A stretch of DNA of 64,000 nt from Humisphaera borealis (GCF_015169395.1 NZ_CP063458.1:5952001-6016000); one strand, 5' to 3'; shown: positions 49,042 through 57,999, counted from the stretch's first letter. Numbers and translations are program-made. Notes: generated from the sequence alone by a model not told the origin.

Positions 49042-49253
49042 AGTCCCCTCTTCCGGTATTCCGGGGGAGTGTTAGGGTGGGGGTTGCTTCGAGTTGCGGT
49101 CGGTCGCGTTTCCGTTTGTAAGCATGTCAATGCAAGCAAGAGTGCACCTGCGGTGCGACCGCTAACCGAACTACAAAACTCTCTTATGAACACCGCTGGA
49201 AGCAACCCCCTCCCTAACCCTCCCCCGGAGTACCGGCGGAGAGGATTGGTACT
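49042..49253. repeat. Inverted repeat pair translated as PLPNPPPEYRRRG in nnrE
   Basis: The left arm 49042-49090 and right arm 49199-49253 are about 85% complementary over about 50 bases. The right arm encodes NPLPNPPPEYRRRGL at the start of the nnrE frame. The arms flank the region where the divergent surE/nnrE promoters must lie. Confidence 0.85.
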
Positions 49254-49959
49254 CACCCGCGAGCAGGTCCGCCGCATCGATCAGATCGCGATCGAAGACT
49301 TCGGCGTCCCCGGCATCGTGCTGATGGAGAACGCCGCCCGCGGCGCGGTGCAGGCGATCTACGACGAAAAGCTGTCGCACCAGAACGTCCTCATCCTGTG
49401 CGGCGGCGGCAACAACGGCGGCGACGGCCTGACGATCGGCCGCCACCTGCACAACGGCGGATCGCGGGTCACCATTGGTCTCTGCACCGACCCGGCGAAG
49501 TACCAGGGCGACGCCCTGATCAACTGGAACATCGTTCAGGCGATGAAGCTCGATCTGGCGGAGGCGACACCCGAATGGCTCGACGGCCGGTTGTTGTCTC
49601 GCGCTTTACCTGACAGGCCGACGCTATTGATCGATGCCATCTTCGGCACGGGTCTCACGGCGTCGCCACGCGACCCGTTCCCTGCGATTGCGGCCATCGT
49701 CCACCAATCGCAGATCCCCGTCGTCGCGATCGATCTGCCCAGCGGTTTGGACTGCGACACGGGACAGCCACTGGGCCGTGCTGCGATTCGCGCCGGACTC
49801 ACCGTTACTTTCGTCGGCATCAAGCAGGGCTTCACCCGGCCGGGGGCCGACGCTTACACCGGGAGGATCAAGGTCGTCGACATCGGCTGCCCCGTCGCGG
49901 CCGTCCATCGGGCGATGCACGGCGGTCAAGATTCAACACCGTTTCCAGAGCAAAAGTGA
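49186..49959 (+). CDS. nnrE: NAD(P)H-hydrate epimerase
   Basis: 257 aa from ATG 49186. The YjeF_N domain, which epimerises damaged NAD(P)H hydrate, starts LTREQVRRIDQIAIEDFGVPGIVLMENA. It contains LILCGGGNNGGDGLTIGRHL, LIDAIFGTGL and VVAIDLPSGLDCDTG. No fused kinase domain follows. Residues 6-21 are encoded by an arm of the flanking inverted repeat; a TTG at 49246 just after it could be an alternative start that omits the repeat. Confidence 0.92.
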   Translation: MNTAGSNPLPNPPPEYRRRGLVLTREQVRRIDQIAIEDFGVPGIVLMENAARGAVQAIYDEKLSHQNVLILCGGGNNGGDGLTIGRHLHNGGSRVTIGLCTDPAKYQGDALINWNIVQAMKLDLAEATPEWLDGRLLSRALPDRPTLLIDAIFGTGLTASPRDPFPAIAAIVHQSQIPVVAIDLPSGLDCDTGQPLGRAAIRAGLTVTFVGIKQGFTRPGADAYTGRIKVVDIGCPVAAVHRAMHGGQDSTPFPEQK

Positions 49960-50012
49960 AATCGGGCTCATCTAAGCCGAATTCATGCATCTCGTCCTAG
50001 GATGCCATCCCT

Positions 50013-51059
50013 ATGGAACGAAGCCTCTGCAAATGCGGTAATGTGCTCTTCTTCGAAAGCTCGGTCTGCGTCCGTTGCCAGCGTGATGTCGGCTGGTGCA
50101 CGACGTGCGGGAAGATCACATCACTCGAGCCACACCCGCAGGGCGGGTTCACCTGCAACACCAAGGGTTGCGGGGCCCACGTCGCCAAGTGCGAGAACTA
50201 CGCCACCTACGACGTTTGCAACCGGACGATCCCCGCCGACAAGGCCGAGGTCGGGGCGTTGTGCGACTATTGCCGCTTTAACCGCACGATCCCAAACCTG
50301 GACGCCCCCGACAACAAGGTGATGTGGGCCCGCATCGAAGCGGCCAAACGCCGGGTGCTTTACGGCTTTGACCGCCTCGGACTGGTCTACGGCACCGCCG
50401 AGGACGGCGTCGTCCCGCCGCTGATGTTCGACTTCAAAACCGACGGCGGCGACGGCAAGCAATACCGCGACGTCGCCGGCGGCGAACAGGTCTTCACCGG
50501 TCATGACAACGGCGTCATCACGCTGAACCTGAAGGAAGCTGACCCGGTGCTGCGGGAAAAATCGCGCGTCGAGTTCGGTGAAGCGCACCGAACGCTCGTC
50601 GGCCACTTCCGGCATGAGATGGGCCACTACATCTGGGACGTGATGGTCAAAGGGCAGCGCGAGCCCGAGTGCGTCGCGCTGTTCGGCGACCACAACGCCG
50701 TCGCCTATGCCGACGCGCTGAACGCCTACTACCAGAACGGCCCGAAAGCCGACTGGCCGACGGCTTACGTGAGCGGTTACGCCACCATGCACCCCTGGGA
50801 GGACTTCGCCGAAACGTTCGCCAATTACCTCGACCTGATGGCAACGATCGAAAGCGCCCGCGACGGCAAAATGACGTCGATCAAGGACGAGGCCAAGTTC
50901 GACGACCTGACCGCCGAGTATGTTCGCCTCGGCATTGTGCTGAACGAGCTGAACCGCGGCATCGGCCTGATCGATTTCCTGCCCGAAGTGATCGTAGAAC
51001 CGGTCAAGAAGAAGATGGCGTTCGTGCACAGCCTGACGAAGCTGGGGAAGAAGCGGTAA
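50013..51059 (+). CDS. Zinc-ribbon putative metallopeptidase (DUF2248 type)
   Basis: A 348-aa cytosolic protein. The N-terminal ribbon-like region is rich in CxxC pairs (Cys6/8, 19/22, 29/32, 48/53, then CDYC at 84-87). A peptidase-like domain has HEMGH at 201-205 (HExxH), and HPWEDFAETFANYLD follows as the likely third-ligand helix. This order matches the putative zinc-binding metallopeptidase family DUF2248; substrates are unknown. Confidence 0.84.
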   Translation: MERSLCKCGNVLFFESSVCVRCQRDVGWCTTCGKITSLEPHPQGGFTCNTKGCGAHVAKCENYATYDVCNRTIPADKAEVGALCDYCRFNRTIPNLDAPDNKVMWARIEAAKRRVLYGFDRLGLVYGTAEDGVVPPLMFDFKTDGGDGKQYRDVAGGEQVFTGHDNGVITLNLKEADPVLREKSRVEFGEAHRTLVGHFRHEMGHYIWDVMVKGQREPECVALFGDHNAVAYADALNAYYQNGPKADWPTAYVSGYATMHPWEDFAETFANYLDLMATIESARDGKMTSIKDEAKFDDLTAEYVRLGIVLNELNRGIGLIDFLPEVIVEPVKKKMAFVHSLTKLGKKR

Positions 51060-51118
51060 CGCCTCACGGCGAAATCACTACCCAACCCACGGGCTCGCAG
51101 CGTAAACTGTTTGACATC

Positions 51119-51772
51119 GTGGCTTCGAACCTGCTTACGTCCTCTCCCAGCATCCCCACCATTGCCGATCTCCTCGATCGGCTCGGCGGCGTTCCGGCGT
51201 CGCGCGTCAGGTACTTTCCATTGCCGGGGTCTGCCACGGAACAAGACGTGATCGACATCGAAGCTCGCGAAAATCGCCTGTTCGAACTGGTCGATGGGAC
51301 GCTGGTGGAAAAAGGTATGGGGTATCGAGAGTCAATGCTCGCGGTTGCGATCGCGTCGGCCCTGTTTGGTTTCGTCCGTCCAAGAAAGCTAGGACTGGTC
51401 GCGACGGCCGATGGCATGATGCGGATTCTTCCGGACCAGGTCCGTATCCCGGACGTCTCGTTCACCTCGCGGGAACGCCTGCCTGATGGCCGCGTGCCAA
51501 CCGCGTCGATCCCTTCGATCTCTCCCGATCTCGCGGTCGAAGTGCTGAGCGAGAACAACACGGTTCGCGAAATGGAACGCAAGCGATCCGAGTACTTTCA
51601 AAGCGGAACACGGCTTGTCTGGATCGTCGATCCAATGCAGAGAACCGTTTCCGTCTATACCTCCCCCGACCAATACACTGCGTACGCTGCCGACCAATCC
51701 ATCGACGGCGGCGACGTTCTGCCCGGCTTCACGCTGGATCTCGGATCCCTCTTCGCACTTTTGGATGAGTAA
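51119..51772 (+). CDS. Uma2/DUF820 family protein
   Basis: 217 aa from a GTG at 51119; the exact start is uncertain. The Uma2 (DUF820) restriction-endonuclease-like core is clear: ELVDGTLVEKGMGY, IRIPDVSFTSRERL, PDLAVEVLSENNTVREMERKRSEYFQSGTRLVWIVDP. The PD-(D/E)xK-type residues lie in that stretch. Family members are often in many copies in planctomycetes and cyanobacteria; their function is unproven. Confidence 0.83.
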   Translation: MASNLLTSSPSIPTIADLLDRLGGVPASRVRYFPLPGSATEQDVIDIEARENRLFELVDGTLVEKGMGYRESMLAVAIASALFGFVRPRKLGLVATADGMMRILPDQVRIPDVSFTSRERLPDGRVPTASIPSISPDLAVEVLSENNTVREMERKRSEYFQSGTRLVWIVDPMQRTVSVYTSPDQYTAYAADQSIDGGDVLPGFTLDLGSLFALLDE

Positions 51773-51831
51773 CGCAGGCGTTAAGCATTCGCGATTAGCG
51801 GCATCTCTCAAACCTCGCCAGGAACCAGACC

Positions 51832-52632
51832 ATGAATCCACTGCGTCACGGACGACGTCTGGCGATTGCCCTCTTTTGCGCCGCGACAATGGCCGGCTGT
51901 TCGCCGAGCCCAGGTACGATCGCACGGCCGACGCCGCCCATGTCGCAACCGGCGACGACCGTCACAGTGCCGCCCCGGGTTGTCACCCTTGGCCACAGCA
52001 TCGAAGCCCGTCCGATCGTCCTGCACCTGTTTGGCGATACCGCCGTCGGCCCGGCGAACACGGTGCTGATCTTCGGCGGCATCCACGGCAATGAACCCAC
52101 CAGCGCCGGCGTCTGCCGTGAGCTGGTCGCTTACCTCACCGCAAATCCCGACGCTTGGCAGGGCAGATGTGTTGCCATCCTTCCTGAAGCCAACCCCGAC
52201 GGCCTGAATCGGCGGATTCGCACCAACAAGAACCTCATCGATCTCAATCGCAACTTCCCCGCGGCGAACTGGAAGAAAACCCGCCGCAGCAGCTTCTTCG
52301 GCGGCGACGCCCCGGCGACCGAGCCGGAGACGAAGGTGCTGATCAGCCTGATCGAGCAAAACAAACCCGCCCGCATCGTATCGGTGCATTCGATGGCCGA
52401 CCCCTGCAACAACTACGACGGCCCCGGCGAAGCGCTCGCCGAGCGCATGGCGAAACACAACGGCTACCCGGTCAAGGCGAGCATCGGCTACCCGACGCCG
52501 GGCAGTTTCGGGTCGTGGGCGGGGGGCGACAAGCAGATCCCGGTGATCACGCTGGAACTGCCGAGCAGGGCGACGACGGAAGCGAGTTGGAAGGGGAATC
52601 GGGAGGCGCTACTCGCGGCAGTGCGTGGGTAA
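51832..52632 (+). CDS. M14-family (murein peptide amidase-like) lipoprotein
   Basis: A 266-aa protein with a lipobox, TMAGC (Cys23), so it is probably an envelope lipoprotein. The zinc motif HGNE is at 85-88, then PEANPDGLNRRIRTNKNLIDLNRNFPAANW. A further metal His lies in VSVHSM, and the catalytic Glu is in ITLELPS. This matches MpaA-like carboxypeptidases that act on murein peptides. A long cruciform repeat begins 19 bases after the stop. Confidence 0.87.
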   Translation: MNPLRHGRRLAIALFCAATMAGCSPSPGTIARPTPPMSQPATTVTVPPRVVTLGHSIEARPIVLHLFGDTAVGPANTVLIFGGIHGNEPTSAGVCRELVAYLTANPDAWQGRCVAILPEANPDGLNRRIRTNKNLIDLNRNFPAANWKKTRRSSFFGGDAPATEPETKVLISLIEQNKPARIVSVHSMADPCNNYDGPGEALAERMAKHNGYPVKASIGYPTPGSFGSWAGGDKQIPVITLELPSRATTEASWKGNREALLAAVRG

Positions 52633-52650
52633 TCAAAGCGCGCGAAACGG

Positions 52651-52784
52651 TCATCCTGAGGTACTCCGAAGGACCTGGCTGCACGCCGCAGAAGGCACCA
52701 GACGTCGGACGGCCTTCGCGGGCTGTCCGACGTCTGATGCTTTTCGGCCTTCGATACAAGGTCCTTCGGAGTACCTCAGGATGA
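52651..52784. repeat. Nested cruciform repeat (TCATCCTGAGG family)
   Basis: The outer arms 52651-52676 and 52759-52784 are perfect 26-base reverse complements. Inside them is a second hairpin, CAGACGTCGGAC (52699-52710) with GTCCGACGTCTG (52725-52736). It lies between the convergent peptidase and ThuA genes. Confidence 0.9.
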
Positions 52785-52816
52785 CAATTGGCAAACGATG
52801 ATCGCAGGCGAGGAAG

Positions 52817-53713
52817 CTACTTCGCCGGCGTCCACACGCTCGTCTTCGCCTCCGTCGGGAAGTTCTCCGGCACCTTCTGCGTCACCTTCCCCGTCGCCGC
52901 CCATTCCGTGCCGCGGCAGAGTGTGACGACAAAACCCACGCACTTCATGCTGACATCATCGTGCCCCAGCGTGGTGTGGAAGACGCGGCCCTTGCCGTAG
53001 GCGATCGTCATCAGCATCGGTTCGTTCTCGCTGGTGCCGCCGGTCTCCTTGGCGCTGTACGCGGTCGCCAGGACGGTCACGTTCTCCGCCGGGCCGCCGA
53101 GGGTGGCGTAAAGCTCGTCGGCGGTGTGCAGCCACTTGGCGGGCAGGCCGGCGACGATGGGGTGGGCAGGTTCGCGGGTTTCGACCGCGAATTCGTGCCG
53201 CTTGCCATGCCCGCCGCGACCGCCGGGCTTGTTATCGACGACGACCTTGCCGTCGCGGAAGCGGAGCATCGGGCCGGACTTCTCATTCCGCCCACCCCAG
53301 CCGCCGACGCCGATCATCTTGTTGTATTCGACCCACTTCGGGAACGAATTGTTCGCCGCGTGCACCGGCACAAACCCGCCGCCGCCGGCGACATAGGCTT
53401 CGAACGCCTTCTTCGTCGGTTCCGACCAGTCTTCGCCGTTGTAGTTGGAGACGACAACCTGGTACTTGGCAAAGTCGGGTTTGAAGTCGTCCATCTTCTG
53501 CCCCTTGCCCGGCGCGGTGGCGACATCAATCGCGAAAAGGCCCGACTCTTCCAGCGCCGCCTTGATCAGCGGCGTGGTCTTCGCCCAGGCGTGGTTGTTC
53601 TGTCCGTCGATGAGCAGAACTTTGATCTTGGAAGTCGTCGCGGCCGAGTCGGCGGCGAATGCCGGAAGGGCGGTCAGGAACAGGGCAAGGCAGGCGGTCA
53701 GAGCGCGAAGCAT
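52817..53713 (-). CDS. Secreted ThuA-domain protein
   Basis: A 298-aa protein with a signal peptide (1-20, ending PAFA). The ThuA fold, a glutamine-amidotransferase-like domain, includes [51 protein letters not shown] and [12 protein letters not shown]. ThuA-type proteins are linked to sugar catabolism and are abundant in planctomycetes, often near DUF1080 proteins. ATG 53713 gives the signal peptide; the frame extends 15 codons upstream. Confidence 0.88.
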   Translation of the reverse strand: MLRALTACLALFLTALPAFAADSAATTSKIKVLLIDGQNNHAWAKTTPLIKAALEESGLFAIDVATAPGKGQKMDDFKPDFAKYQVVVSNYNGEDWSEPTKKAFEAYVAGGGGFVPVHAANNSFPKWVEYNKMIGVGGWGGRNEKSGPMLRFRDGKVVVDNKPGGRGGHGKRHEFAVETREPAHPIVAGLPAKWLHTADELYATLGGPAENVTVLATAYSAKETGGTSENEPMLMTIAYGKGRVFHTTLGHDDVSMKCVGFVVTLCRGTEWAATGKVTQKVPENFPTEAKTSVWTPAK

Positions 53714-53903
53714 GGGTTTCCTCCAAAGGGGTTGTCGCGAAGTTGTACCACTTCGCATTCATATTGTGGATCGGATTCCGGGTGGCATGAACTGGCGCAC
53801 TCGCCTGGTGCGCGACCGACGTCATCGCAGTCAGGCGAACCACGGGCATTGCAGCTCCCGGTTCGCAACCTTTCCGCGCCCCGTCTATACTCCCCGCCCT
53901 CGG

Positions 53904-54188
53904 ATGGCCAAGAAAACGATTCAACCAGCGCCCAAGACGTTCGAAGAAGCTCTCGCCGAGCTGGAATCGATCCTGAAACAGATCGAAGCCGGCTCCCTCG
54001 GGCTGGAAGACAGCCTGACGAAATACGAGCGGGGCAACTTCCTCATCCAGCATTGCCGAGGCGTCCTGAGCACCGCGGAAAAGCAGATTGAGCTGATCAG
54101 CGGGTCAGCCGAGGCCGGCGTGCGGACCACGACGATGGCACGCGAGATGGACGAAGACGACGAGAACGACGAAGACGACAAACCGTAA
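53904..54188 (+). CDS. xseB: Exodeoxyribonuclease VII small subunit
   Basis: A 94-aa protein with the XseB core TFEEALAELESILKQIEAGSLGLEDSLTKYERG at 12-44 and an acidic Asp/Glu tail. It joins XseA to degrade single-stranded DNA. It is followed by ispA and dxs, the same order as in the E. coli xseB-ispA-dxs group, although a 323-base repeat-bearing gap lies between xseB and ispA here. Confidence 0.92.
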   Translation: MAKKTIQPAPKTFEEALAELESILKQIEAGSLGLEDSLTKYERGNFLIQHCRGVLSTAEKQIELISGSAEAGVRTTTMAREMDEDDENDEDDKP

Positions 54189-54210
54189 CGCAGGGCTACA
54201 GCAGGTGTTC

Positions 54211-54422
54211 TTCAGGCCCAAAGGGTCGAGATCCCATAGCCCAGCCCGCAGGGCTGGGTTTCGGCGGGTTTCACTTGAGAGCCCCAACGGGGCGAGGTAA
54301 ATCGTCACGGCTCACGCAACAGACACCGTTCTACCGCGGCCTTTCAGGCCTTTGCCGATAGGTTGCACTTTACCCCAGCCCGTTGGGCTGGGCTATGGGA
54401 TCTCGGCCCTTTGGGCCTGAAG
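54211..54422. repeat. Long inverted repeat between xseB and ispA
   Basis: The arms 54211-54259 and 54375-54422 are imperfect reverse complements of about 48 bases (CTTCAGGCCCAAAGGG... with ...CCCTTTGGGCCTGAAG). Each contains an inner CCAGCCC-GGGCTGG hairpin. Smaller palindromes (GCCCCAACGGGGC, GGCCTTTCAGGCC) lie in the spacer. This is most of the 323-base gene-free gap; no ORF is supported in it. Confidence 0.85.
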
Positions 54423-54511
54423 GTGGTCCCACTAAGCCCGATACGAACGCAACTCATGCAATTTCCCAGTGCATCTGCGATGCGACCGCTAATCCAGACC
54501 CTCCGACTGTT

Positions 54512-55543
54512 ATGACGCCCACCGCCCAACCCGACGCGATCACGATCCTCAGCGAGCACGGCCGCACCGTCGATGCCGACCTGCGCCGGCTGCGCGACCG
54601 TTACGTCGAACAGGCACCCGTCCGCCTGCTCGATGCGATCGACTACAGCCTGCTCGCAGGCGGCAAACGCCTTCGGCCGACGCTCATCCTGGAAACCTGC
54701 CGTGCCTGTGGCGGAGACCCGGAGACCAATCCTTCCGCCCGCGCCGCCGCGACGGCGATGGAGCTCATCCACACCTTCAGCCTGGTCCACGACGATCTGC
54801 CGGCGATGGACGACGACGACCTCCGCCGGGGCCGGCCGACGAACCACAAGGTCTTCGGCGAAGCGATGGCCGTCCTCGCCGGCGACGCCATGACGACCAT
54901 CGCGTTCGAGCTGATCGCGATTGAGGCCGAACCGGCGGTCGCGGCGAAGCTGATCGCCGAGCTCGCCGGCGCGTCCGGCCCGGCTGGCATGATCGGCGGG
55001 CAGGTGCTCGACATCGACGGCGAAGGCAAAAGCCTCTCGCTCGACCAGCTCCAGCAGATTCATCGACTTAAGACCGGCGCACTGCTGACGGCGTCATGCC
55101 GCATGGGAGCAATCGCGGGAGGGATCGGATCGGGCGGGGATCTTCCAGGGCACACTGTTTCAGAATACGCCCACGGACAGCAGTCCGTGGGTCTGGGATC
55201 ACAAGGGCAAACAGGTGGAGCGACCAAAGACCCACGGACGGCTGTCCGTGGGCGTATGGATTCAGTTCTCGCGGTCACCAACTACGGTCGTCACCTCGGG
55301 CTCGCGTTTCAGATCGTCGACGACATTCTCGACGTTACCAGCACGCCGGAACAGATGGGCAAGGCCACCGGCAAAGACGCCGGAAAGGGCAAGAATACGT
55401 ATCCAGGGTTGCTCGGACTCGACGAAAGCAGACGGATGGCAACGGCCGAACTCGCCGCGGCGCTCGAAGCGATCGAACCCCTTGGTTCTGCTGCGGACGG
55501 ATTGCGGGCGCTGGCGCGGTTCGTGGTGGAACGAAACGTGTGA
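54512..55543 (+). CDS. ispA: Farnesyl/geranylgeranyl diphosphate synthase with repeat-encoded insertion
   Basis: A 343-aa prenyl diphosphate synthase. The first Asp-rich motif is DDLPAMD (94-100); KTGALL is at 187-192; the second Asp-rich motif is VDDILD at 269-274. Between GAIAGG and LAVTNYGRHLGLAFQ, where the family has about 10 residues, this protein has about 45. The extra loop (about 208-250) is encoded by an inverted pair of CCCACGGAC palindromes (55165-55257) and remains in frame. It supplies precursors together with dxs downstream. Confidence 0.9.
   Translation: MTPTAQPDAITILSEHGRTVDADLRRLRDRYVEQAPVRLLDAIDYSLLAGGKRLRPTLILETCRACGGDPETNPSARAAATAMELIHTFSLVHDDLPAMDDDDLRRGRPTNHKVFGEAMAVLAGDAMTTIAFELIAIEAEPAVAAKLIAELAGASGPAGMIGGQVLDIDGEGKSLSLDQLQQIHRLKTGALLTASCRMGAIAGGIGSGGDLPGHTVSEYAHGQQSVGLGSQGQTGGATKDPRTAVRGRMDSVLAVTNYGRHLGLAFQIVDDILDVTSTPEQMGKATGKDAGKGKNTYPGLLGLDESRRMATAELAAALEAIEPLGSAADGLRALARFVVERNV
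55165..55257. repeat. CCCACGGAC-family inverted doublet inside ispA
   Basis: The arms 55165-55193 and 55229-55257 are 29-base reverse complements with one mismatch, and each is itself a CCCACGGAC/GTCCGTGGG hairpin. The spacer is 35 bases. The whole unit is translated as part of IspA. Related copies are at 40016-40096 and 57910-57931. Confidence 0.92.
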
Positions 55544-55554
55544 TGTTTCGCATC

Positions 55555-55705
55555 TTTTAGCGCCATCCCCGAAGGGGTGGGCTCGACGCAGGACGCGAGG
55601 ATCACCACCCGGATGGTGAGACGTTCGGAACTCGAAACCGTGACTCTCGAGCAAACCGTCCTTCGAGATCGCGCCAAGCCCACCCCTTCGGGGATGGCGC
55701 TAAAA
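55555..55705. repeat. Perfect 29-base inverted repeat between ispA and dxs
   Basis: The arms 55555-55583 and 55677-55705 are exact reverse complements (TTTTAGCGCC ... GGCGCTAAAA), each holding a CCCCGAAGGGG hairpin, with a 93-base spacer. They occupy half of the 337-base gap 55544-55880. The remainder, 55706-55880, shows no ORF and is the likely dxs promoter region. Confidence 0.92.
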
Positions 55706-55880
55706 GGGGTACTTCGTGAATCGGTTGAAACCGTACGCTTTGCGTTGTAAAGTATACACGAGTTGCCCCGTTGCGTATAACCCTCTGCCGAGATCGATCC
55801 CCATCTGCCGATGTTGACGCAGACCCGATCGGCGACTGTACTTACAGCGCGAGGAACGAGGCCTCACGAGGACCTGCTTG

Positions 55881-57887
55881 ATGACACCGGCTCCGCTATT
55901 GGACTCCATCCGCAAGCCCGCTGACATTCGCGGCCTCGCGCCCGCCGAACTCGAATCCCTCGCCGGCCAGATGCGCCAGCGCATCTTCGAGGCCGTCAGC
56001 ACCAACGGCGGACACCTTGCCTCCAACTTGGGTGTGGTCGAACTCACGATTGCTCTGCACTACTGCTACGACTTCGGCCCCTACCCCGGCGGGCCCGACT
56101 GGCTGATGTTTGACGTCGGCCACCAGTGCTACCCCCACAAGATGCTCACCGGCCGGGCCGGGCAGTTCGGCACGCTCCGCAAGCGGGGCTCGATCGCCGG
56201 CTTCCCCGTGCCGGAAGAATCGCCTTACGATCTTTTCGCTGTCGGCCACGCCGGGACCGCCATCAGCACCGCCGTCGGCATGGCGCGGGGATCGCAGCAG
56301 CAGGGGAAGAACAACCACGTGGTCGCGGTCGTCGGCGATGCGTCGATCGTCAACGGGCTGGCGTTCGAAGGGCTCAACAACGCCGGCACGCTCAAGCGGC
56401 AGATGCTGATCATCCTGAACGACAACGGCATGAGCATCAGCCAGCCGCAGGGCGCGTTCAGCGAGTACCTGGAGCGCGTCCGCGTCAGCACGACCTATGA
56501 AGAGTTCAAGCGGTTCAGCGAAAAGATTGTCCACCGCCTGCCGACGACCGTCGGCCATGCGATCGAACACGCCTGGGACGCCCTCTGCTCGAGCGTGAAG
56601 AGCGCCATGTGGGCCGGGCAGATGTTCGAGGCGATGGGCATCAAGTACATGGGCCCGATCGACGGCCACGACCTGCCGGGGCTCATCAACTTCCTGGCCG
56701 AGATCAAGCACGTCGACAAGCCCGTCGTTTTGCACGTCAAAACGCAGAAGGGCAACGGCTACGAGATCACCAAGAACGAGCCGACCAAGTTCCATTCGCC
56801 GGCGGCGTTCCGGGTGGAAGGCTCGCCGCTGGTGCAGAACGGGTGCCGGGTCGAGATCAACAAGGGCACCGGCAAGAACTGGACGACGGCGTTCGCCGAC
56901 GCCGCGATCGCCGTCGCCAAGCGCGACAGCCGGGTCGTCACGCTGACGGCAGCGATGCCCGATGGCACCGGATTGTCGAAGTTCGAGAAGGAAATCCCCG
57001 AGCGGTTCATCGACACGGGCATCTGCGAAAGCCACCTGGTCGCGATGGCCGCCGGCATGGCCAAGACCGGGCTCCGCCCGATCGCCGCCGTCTACAGCAC
57101 GTTCATCCAGCGGGCGTTCGACCAGGTCTGGCAGGAAGTGGCGCTCAACAAGCTGCCGGTGATCTTCGCCCTCGATCGCGCCGGCTACGTCGGCGACGAC
57201 GGGGCGGTCCACCACGGGTTCTGCGACCTGGCGTTCCTACGCCCGCTGCCGGGCATGACGCTCATCGCCCCGACCGACGAAGCCGAACTCAACCGCGCCC
57301 TTCGGCTGTCGCTGAAGCTCGATACCGCCGTCGCCATCCGCTACCCGCGCGACAACGTGCCGACCTGCAACTTCGAAGAAGAAGTCCTTCCCGAGCTGCG
57401 CGAGCAGGCGTCGGGCGAATGGGAACTCGGCAAGAGCCGAATGCTGATCCGGCACGATGGGGAAGCCGATGCGACGCTGGTCGTCTACGGTGCCCTTGCC
57501 GGCAGCGTGCTGACGGCGGCCGAGCTGCTGTCGGCCGACGGCGTGAAGGTGGACGTCGTCGACGCCCGCTTCTGCAAGCCGATCGACGGCGCGATGCTCG
57601 CCCGCGTCCTGCGGCCCGGCCACCCGGTGCTGACGGTCGAAGACCACAGCCTGGAAAACGGCTTCGGATCGGCGGTTCTCGAATACGCCAACAGCCACCG
57701 CCTGCCGACCGACCAGATCACCCGCCTGGGCATGCCCGACCGAATGATCGTCCACATGACCCGCAAGGAACAGCTGACTGAGGTCGGCCTCGACCCGGCC
57801 GGAATCGTTTCGAGCGTGAAGCAGGCGATCGAACGCGCCGGCGAGCGATCGGACGTCGCACCGATGCCCGCCGAACGCTACGTGTGA
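55881..57887 (+). CDS. dxs: 1-deoxy-D-xylulose-5-phosphate synthase
   Basis: A 668-aa thiamine-diphosphate enzyme that makes DXP from pyruvate and glyceraldehyde-3-phosphate, the first step of the MEP isoprenoid pathway. Visible motifs are HLASNLGVVELTIALH, the thiamine-diphosphate-binding GDASIVNGLAFEGLNNAG, and DRAGYVGDDGAVHHG. The C-terminal transketolase domain ends with RLGMPDRMIVHMTRKEQL. ATG 55881 is preferred to the TTG before it. The length is slightly above the usual 620-640. Confidence 0.96.
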   Translation: MTPAPLLDSIRKPADIRGLAPAELESLAGQMRQRIFEAVSTNGGHLASNLGVVELTIALHYCYDFGPYPGGPDWLMFDVGHQCYPHKMLTGRAGQFGTLRKRGSIAGFPVPEESPYDLFAVGHAGTAISTAVGMARGSQQQGKNNHVVAVVGDASIVNGLAFEGLNNAGTLKRQMLIILNDNGMSISQPQGAFSEYLERVRVSTTYEEFKRFSEKIVHRLPTTVGHAIEHAWDALCSSVKSAMWAGQMFEAMGIKYMGPIDGHDLPGLINFLAEIKHVDKPVVLHVKTQKGNGYEITKNEPTKFHSPAAFRVEGSPLVQNGCRVEINKGTGKNWTTAFADAAIAVAKRDSRVVTLTAAMPDGTGLSKFEKEIPERFIDTGICESHLVAMAAGMAKTGLRPIAAVYSTFIQRAFDQVWQEVALNKLPVIFALDRAGYVGDDGAVHHGFCDLAFLRPLPGMTLIAPTDEAELNRALRLSLKLDTAVAIRYPRDNVPTCNFEEEVLPELREQASGEWELGKSRMLIRHDGEADATLVVYGALAGSVLTAAELLSADGVKVDVVDARFCKPIDGAMLARVLRPGHPVLTVEDHSLENGFGSAVLEYANSHRLPTDQITRLGMPDRMIVHMTRKEQLTEVGLDPAGIVSSVKQAIERAGERSDVAPMPAERYV

Positions 57888-57909
57888 AATCAACGTGCGA
57901 ACGCAAATG

Positions 57910-57931
57910 CCCACGGACAGCAATCCGTGGG
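57910..57931. repeat. Single CCCACGGAC-family palindrome after dxs
   Basis: CCCACGGAC and its complement TCCGTGGG around AGCAA form one hairpin 22 bases after the dxs stop. It is the same family as the doublet in ispA. Confidence 0.8.
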
Positions 57932-57953
57932 ACAGACAGACCTGAGCTGCAAA

Positions 57954-57999
57954 CAGTCGCGGCCCGCTCGAAATGACGAGCGGGCCGCGACTGTTTTTA
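57954..57999 (+). terminator. Intrinsic terminator after dxs
   Basis: A perfect 17-base-pair stem (57954-57970 with 57977-57993) and a 6-base loop are followed by TTTTT. It lies 66 bases after the dxs stop, in the gap to a convergent gene. Confidence 0.93.

Noticed and set aside
55896-57215. 439-codon frame antisense to dxs
   Set aside because: dxs motifs are complete on the plus strand; this is a high-GC shadow.
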